In this document: positions 60,479-64,000 of the stretch, piece by piece
How positions within the stretch are numbered: position 1 is the first letter of the stretch
Layout of the letters: the number at the start of each line of letters is the position of its first letter
DNA from: Nematostella vectensis
Lineage: Eukaryota; Cnidaria; Anthozoa; Actiniaria; Edwardsiidae
Length of the DNA stretch: 64,000 bases
Direction of reading: 5' to 3'
NCBI RefSeq assembly: GCF_932526225.1
Contig: NC_064034.1
Coordinates: forward strand, 5,940,001 to 6,004,000
Notes under the pieces: generated by a model
Seen by the model: only the letters and a program-made list of their open reading frames with translations
What the model was told of the DNA's origin: nothing
Database searches by the model: none
Position numbers and translations under genes: made by a program

Positions 60479-63400
60479 CAAAAGTGCAGCCATAAAAGTC
60501 TATTCTCATGCAGGCGTTGCCGCCATTCACTGCCTGAGGGTGAACCCTGATGAATTGTGCAGCGATGGGGACCTTAAACCAGTTAACACGCCCTGTGTTG
60601 TGGTTCACGTTGCCGTCAAATATCTGGAAAAGCAAGATATTGAATGCTTTACAAACAGAATTATGACGTAACCTTTACCAAACCCGCCATACATACCAGC
60701 CATCCATGACGTCACCTTACCTACCCCGGGTACAGACCTGCCATCCATGACGTCACCTTACCTACCCCGGGTACAGACCCCCATCCATGACGTCACCTCT
60801 ACATACCCTGAGTACAGACCCCCATCCATGACGTCATCTCTACATACCCTGAGTACAGACCCTCATCCATGACGTCACCTTACCTACCCCGAGTACAGAC
60901 CCACCATCCATGGCGTCACCTTACCTACCCCAAGTACAGACCTGCCATCTATGACGTCACCTTACCTACCCTGAGTACATACCCCCATCCATGACGTCAC
61001 CTTACCTATCCGAAGTACAGACCTGCCATCCATGACGTCACCTTACCTAAACTGAGTACAGACCCACCGTCCATGACGTCACCTTACCTACCCCGAGTAC
61101 ACACTTGCCATCCATGACGTCACCTTACCAACCCTGAGTACAGACCTCCCATCCATGATGTCACCTTACCTACCCTGTGTAAAGACCCACCATCCATGAC
61201 GTCACCTTACCTACCCTGAGTGCAGACCTGCCATCCATGACGTCACCTTAACCAACCCTGAGTACAGACCTGCCATCCATGACGTCACCTTACCAACCCT
61301 GAGTACAGACCTCCCATCCATGACGTCACATTACCTACCCCGAGTACAGACCCGCCATCCATGACGTCACCTTACCTACCCCGAGTACAGACCCGCCATC
61401 CATGACGTCACCTTACCTACTCTTAGTACAGACCCACCATCCATGATGTCACCTTACTTACCCCGGGTACAGACCAGCCATCCATGAAGTCACCTTACCT
61501 ACCCTGAGTACAGACCCACCATCCATGACGTCACCTTACCTACCCTGAGTACAGACCCGCCATCCATGACGTCACCTTACCTACCCCAAGTACAGACCCA
61601 CCATCCATGACGACACCTTACCTACCCTGAGTACAGACCCGCCATCCATGACGTCACCTTAACTACCCCGGGTACAGACCTGCAATTCATGATGTCACCT
61701 TACCTACCCTGAGTACAGACCTTCCATCCATGACGTCACCTTACCTACACTGTGTACATACCTGCTTTCCATGACGTCACCTCTCCTACCCCAAGTAGAG
61801 ACCAGTTATCCATGACATCACCTTACCTACCCTGAGTACAGACTTGTCATCCATGAAGTCACCTTACCTACCCTGAGTACAGACCCGCATCCATGACATC
61901 ACCTTACCCTCCCCGAGTACAGACCCACCATCCATGGCGTCACTTTACCTTCACTGAGTACAGACCCACCATCCATGACGTCACCTCTACCTACAATGAG
62001 TACATACCAGCCATCCATGGCGTCACCTTACCTACCCCGAGTACAGAACTGCCATCGATGACGTCACCTTACCTACCCTGAGTACAGACCCCCCATCCAT
62101 GAAGTCACCTCTACCTACATTGAGTACATACCAGCCACCCATGACGTCACCTATATCTACCCTGTGTACCTGCCATCCATGACGTCACCTCTACCTACCC
62201 TGAGTACTTACCAGCTATCCTTGACGTCACTTTACCTAACCAGAGTACAGACCTGCCATCCATGACGTCACCTTACCTACCACGAGTACAGACCTGTCAT
62301 CCATGACGTCACCTTACCTACCCCGAGTACAGACCCACCATTCATGGCGTAACTTTACCTACCCTGAGTAAAGACCTGCCATTCATGACGTCACCTTACC
62401 TACCACGAGTACAGACCCGCCATCCATGACGTCACCTTAACTACTCTGAGTACAGACCTGCCATCCATGACGTCACTTTACCTACCCCGAGTACAGACCT
62501 GCCATCCATGACGTCACCTTACCTACCACGAGTACAGACCTGTCATCCATGACGTCACCTTACCTACCCCGAGTACAGACCCACCATTCATGGCGTAACT
62601 TTACCTACCCTGAGTAAAGACCTGCCATCCATGACGTCACCTTACCTACCCTGAGTACAGACCTGCCATCCATGACGTCACCTTACCTACCCTGAGTACA
62701 GATCCACCATCCTTCATGACGTCACCTTACCTACCCTGAGTTCAGACCCTCATCCATGACGTCACCTTACCTACCCTGAGTACAGACCTGCCATCCATGA
62801 CGTCACCTCTGCCTACCCCGAGTACAGACCCACCATCCATGACGTCACTTTACCTACCCCGGGTACAGACCCGCCATCCATGACGTCACCTTACCTACTC
62901 AGGATACAGACCCCCATCCATGACGTCACCGTACCTACCCAGAGTACAGACCCGCCATCCATGACGTCACCTTACCTACCCCGAGTACAGACTTGCCATC
63001 CATGACGTCACCGTACCTACCCCGAGTACAGACTTGTCATCCATGACATCACCTTACCTACCCTGTGTACAAACCTGCCATCTATGACGTCACATTACCT
63101 ACCCCGAGTACAGACCCTCATCCATGACGTCACCTTACCTACCACGAGTACAGACCTGTCATCCATGACGTCACCTTACCTACCCCGAGTACAGACCCCC
63201 ATCCATGGCGTCACCTTACCTACCCCGAGTACAGACCAGCCATCCATGACGTCACCTTACCTACCTTGTGTACATACCAGCCATCCATGACGTCACCTTA
63301 CCTACCCAGAGTACAGACCTGCCAACCATGACGTCACCTTACCTACCCCGAGTACAGACCTGCCATCCATGACGTCACCTTACCTACCCTGAGTACAGAC

Positions 63401-63977
63401 TTGCCATGCATGACGTCACCTTACCTGCCCTAAGTACAGACCAGCCATCCATGACGTCACCTTACCTACCCCGGGTACAGACTCACCATCCATGATGTCG
63501 CCTTACCTACCCCGAGTACAGATCTGCCATCCATGATGTCACTTAACTTACCCTTGGTATAGACCCACCATCCGTGACGTCACCTCTACCTACCCCGAGT
63601 ACAGACCTGCCATCCATGACGTCACTTAACTTACCCTGTGTACATACCCGCCATCCATGACGTCACTTTACTTACCCTTGGTATAGACCCGCCATCCTTG
63701 ACGTCGCTCCACTCGGTTCCAGTGAAGCTGTACTTGATAACGTATAGCGTGACCCACTTTCTTAGCGTGCGGGAACCCTGTGTGGCTATTCCTGTAACTG
63801 TCCTCACCCCTCTAAGGTCAACCTGAAGATACTCAGTGTTGGCTGATGTGGAACTGCACCAAGATGAGCCGCCGTACAATCGGCCAGCGGATGCCGTGTA
63901 CGCGCCATTATTGCTTGATGACGTCATTTGTGAGTCAAGGATGTAGCCACGCTCCACTCCGAGTGACGATGCACAAG
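60479..63977 (-). CDS. Copy 3 F5/8C domain 5, two exons split by the 41-bp minisatellite
   Basis: Exon 63676-63977 codes [48 protein letters not shown] and DGGSIPR. Exon 60479-60623 codes [20 protein letters not shown] and [11 protein letters not shown]. Both are open. Confidence 0.9.
60662..63705 (-). repeat. 41-bp minisatellite R1, copy 3
   Basis: About 74 units of the same family as at 24005-28015, again beginning with the last bases of the F5/8C-5 exon and its donor. Units with CCCCGAGTACAGACC dominate here, while CCCTTGGTATAGACC units dominate much of copy 2. So the arrays have been remodelled since duplication. Confidence 0.93.
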
Positions 63978-64000
63978 CTGAAAAGCGGTTGTTTTGTGAT

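Overview
The window is animal genomic DNA, most likely from an anthozoan cnidarian (sea anemone or coral). The grounds are many short GT-AG introns, F5/8 type C (discoidin) domains each split over two exons, a receptor tyrosine phosphatase body, a Penelope-like retroelement with hammerhead ribozymes, and a tRNA-Glu-like SINE. The species call is inference. All recognisable genes lie on the minus strand; I found no plus-strand host gene, rRNA or free tRNA gene. Layout: the window is a tandem array of one very large gene with a period of about 29.8 kb. Three copies are seen, numbered from left to right. Copy 1 (169-4789) shows only its 5' end: signal peptide, three complete F5/8C domains and half of a fourth. 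Copy 2 (7016-34613) spans start to stop. I can lay out 42 coding exons in one continuous phase chain of about 6.9 kb (about 2,297 residues once a SINE is removed and one lost base is restored). The protein is signal peptide, five F5/8C domains, one Ig domain, seven FN3 domains (the last divergent), a transmembrane helix and two tandem PTP domains. Copy 3 (36844-63977) runs from F5/8C domain 5 to the stop codon; its 5' end lies beyond the right edge. Between the copies lie 2.2-kb spacers (4790-7015 and 34614-36843), each with an inverted-repeat element and a poly-G tract. Condition: in what is visible, copy 1 is intact. Copy 2 has a SINE inside a discoidin exon and a 1-bp frameshift in FN3-5; both lesions lie in phase-symmetric modules that could be skipped in frame. 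Copy 3 has lost FN3-3 and FN3-4, lost half of FN3-6 to a roughly 8.9-kb repeat-rich replacement, lost a splice donor, and carries a stop codon and a frameshift in PTP domain 1, so it reads as a pseudogene. In both PTP-bearing copies the first PTP signature reads [10 protein letters not shown] (Glu for the usual Gly) and the second reads [10 protein letters not shown]. The protein may therefore be a weak phosphatase or a pseudophosphatase. The most unusual signal is in the introns. Three minisatellite families (units of about 41, 66 and 72 bp) start exactly at exon 3' ends, and each unit repeats the last part of the exon plus its 5' splice donor, in tens of copies. A fourth, smaller array (about 76 bp, four extra units) repeats the 3' acceptor and first bases of exon 2 in copy 2. 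The 41-bp family also carries a perfect CRE palindrome (TGACGTCA) in most units. A deletion between two of the arrays removed exactly two FN3 domains, in frame, from copy 3. Other mobile DNA includes a Penelope-like element with inverted terminal repeats that each hold a hammerhead ribozyme fold (55257-56480), an element with arms of about 320 bp (50804-53620), a pogo-like MITE (46617-46801) and a 32-34-bp satellite that reverses orientation near its end (48331-50195).
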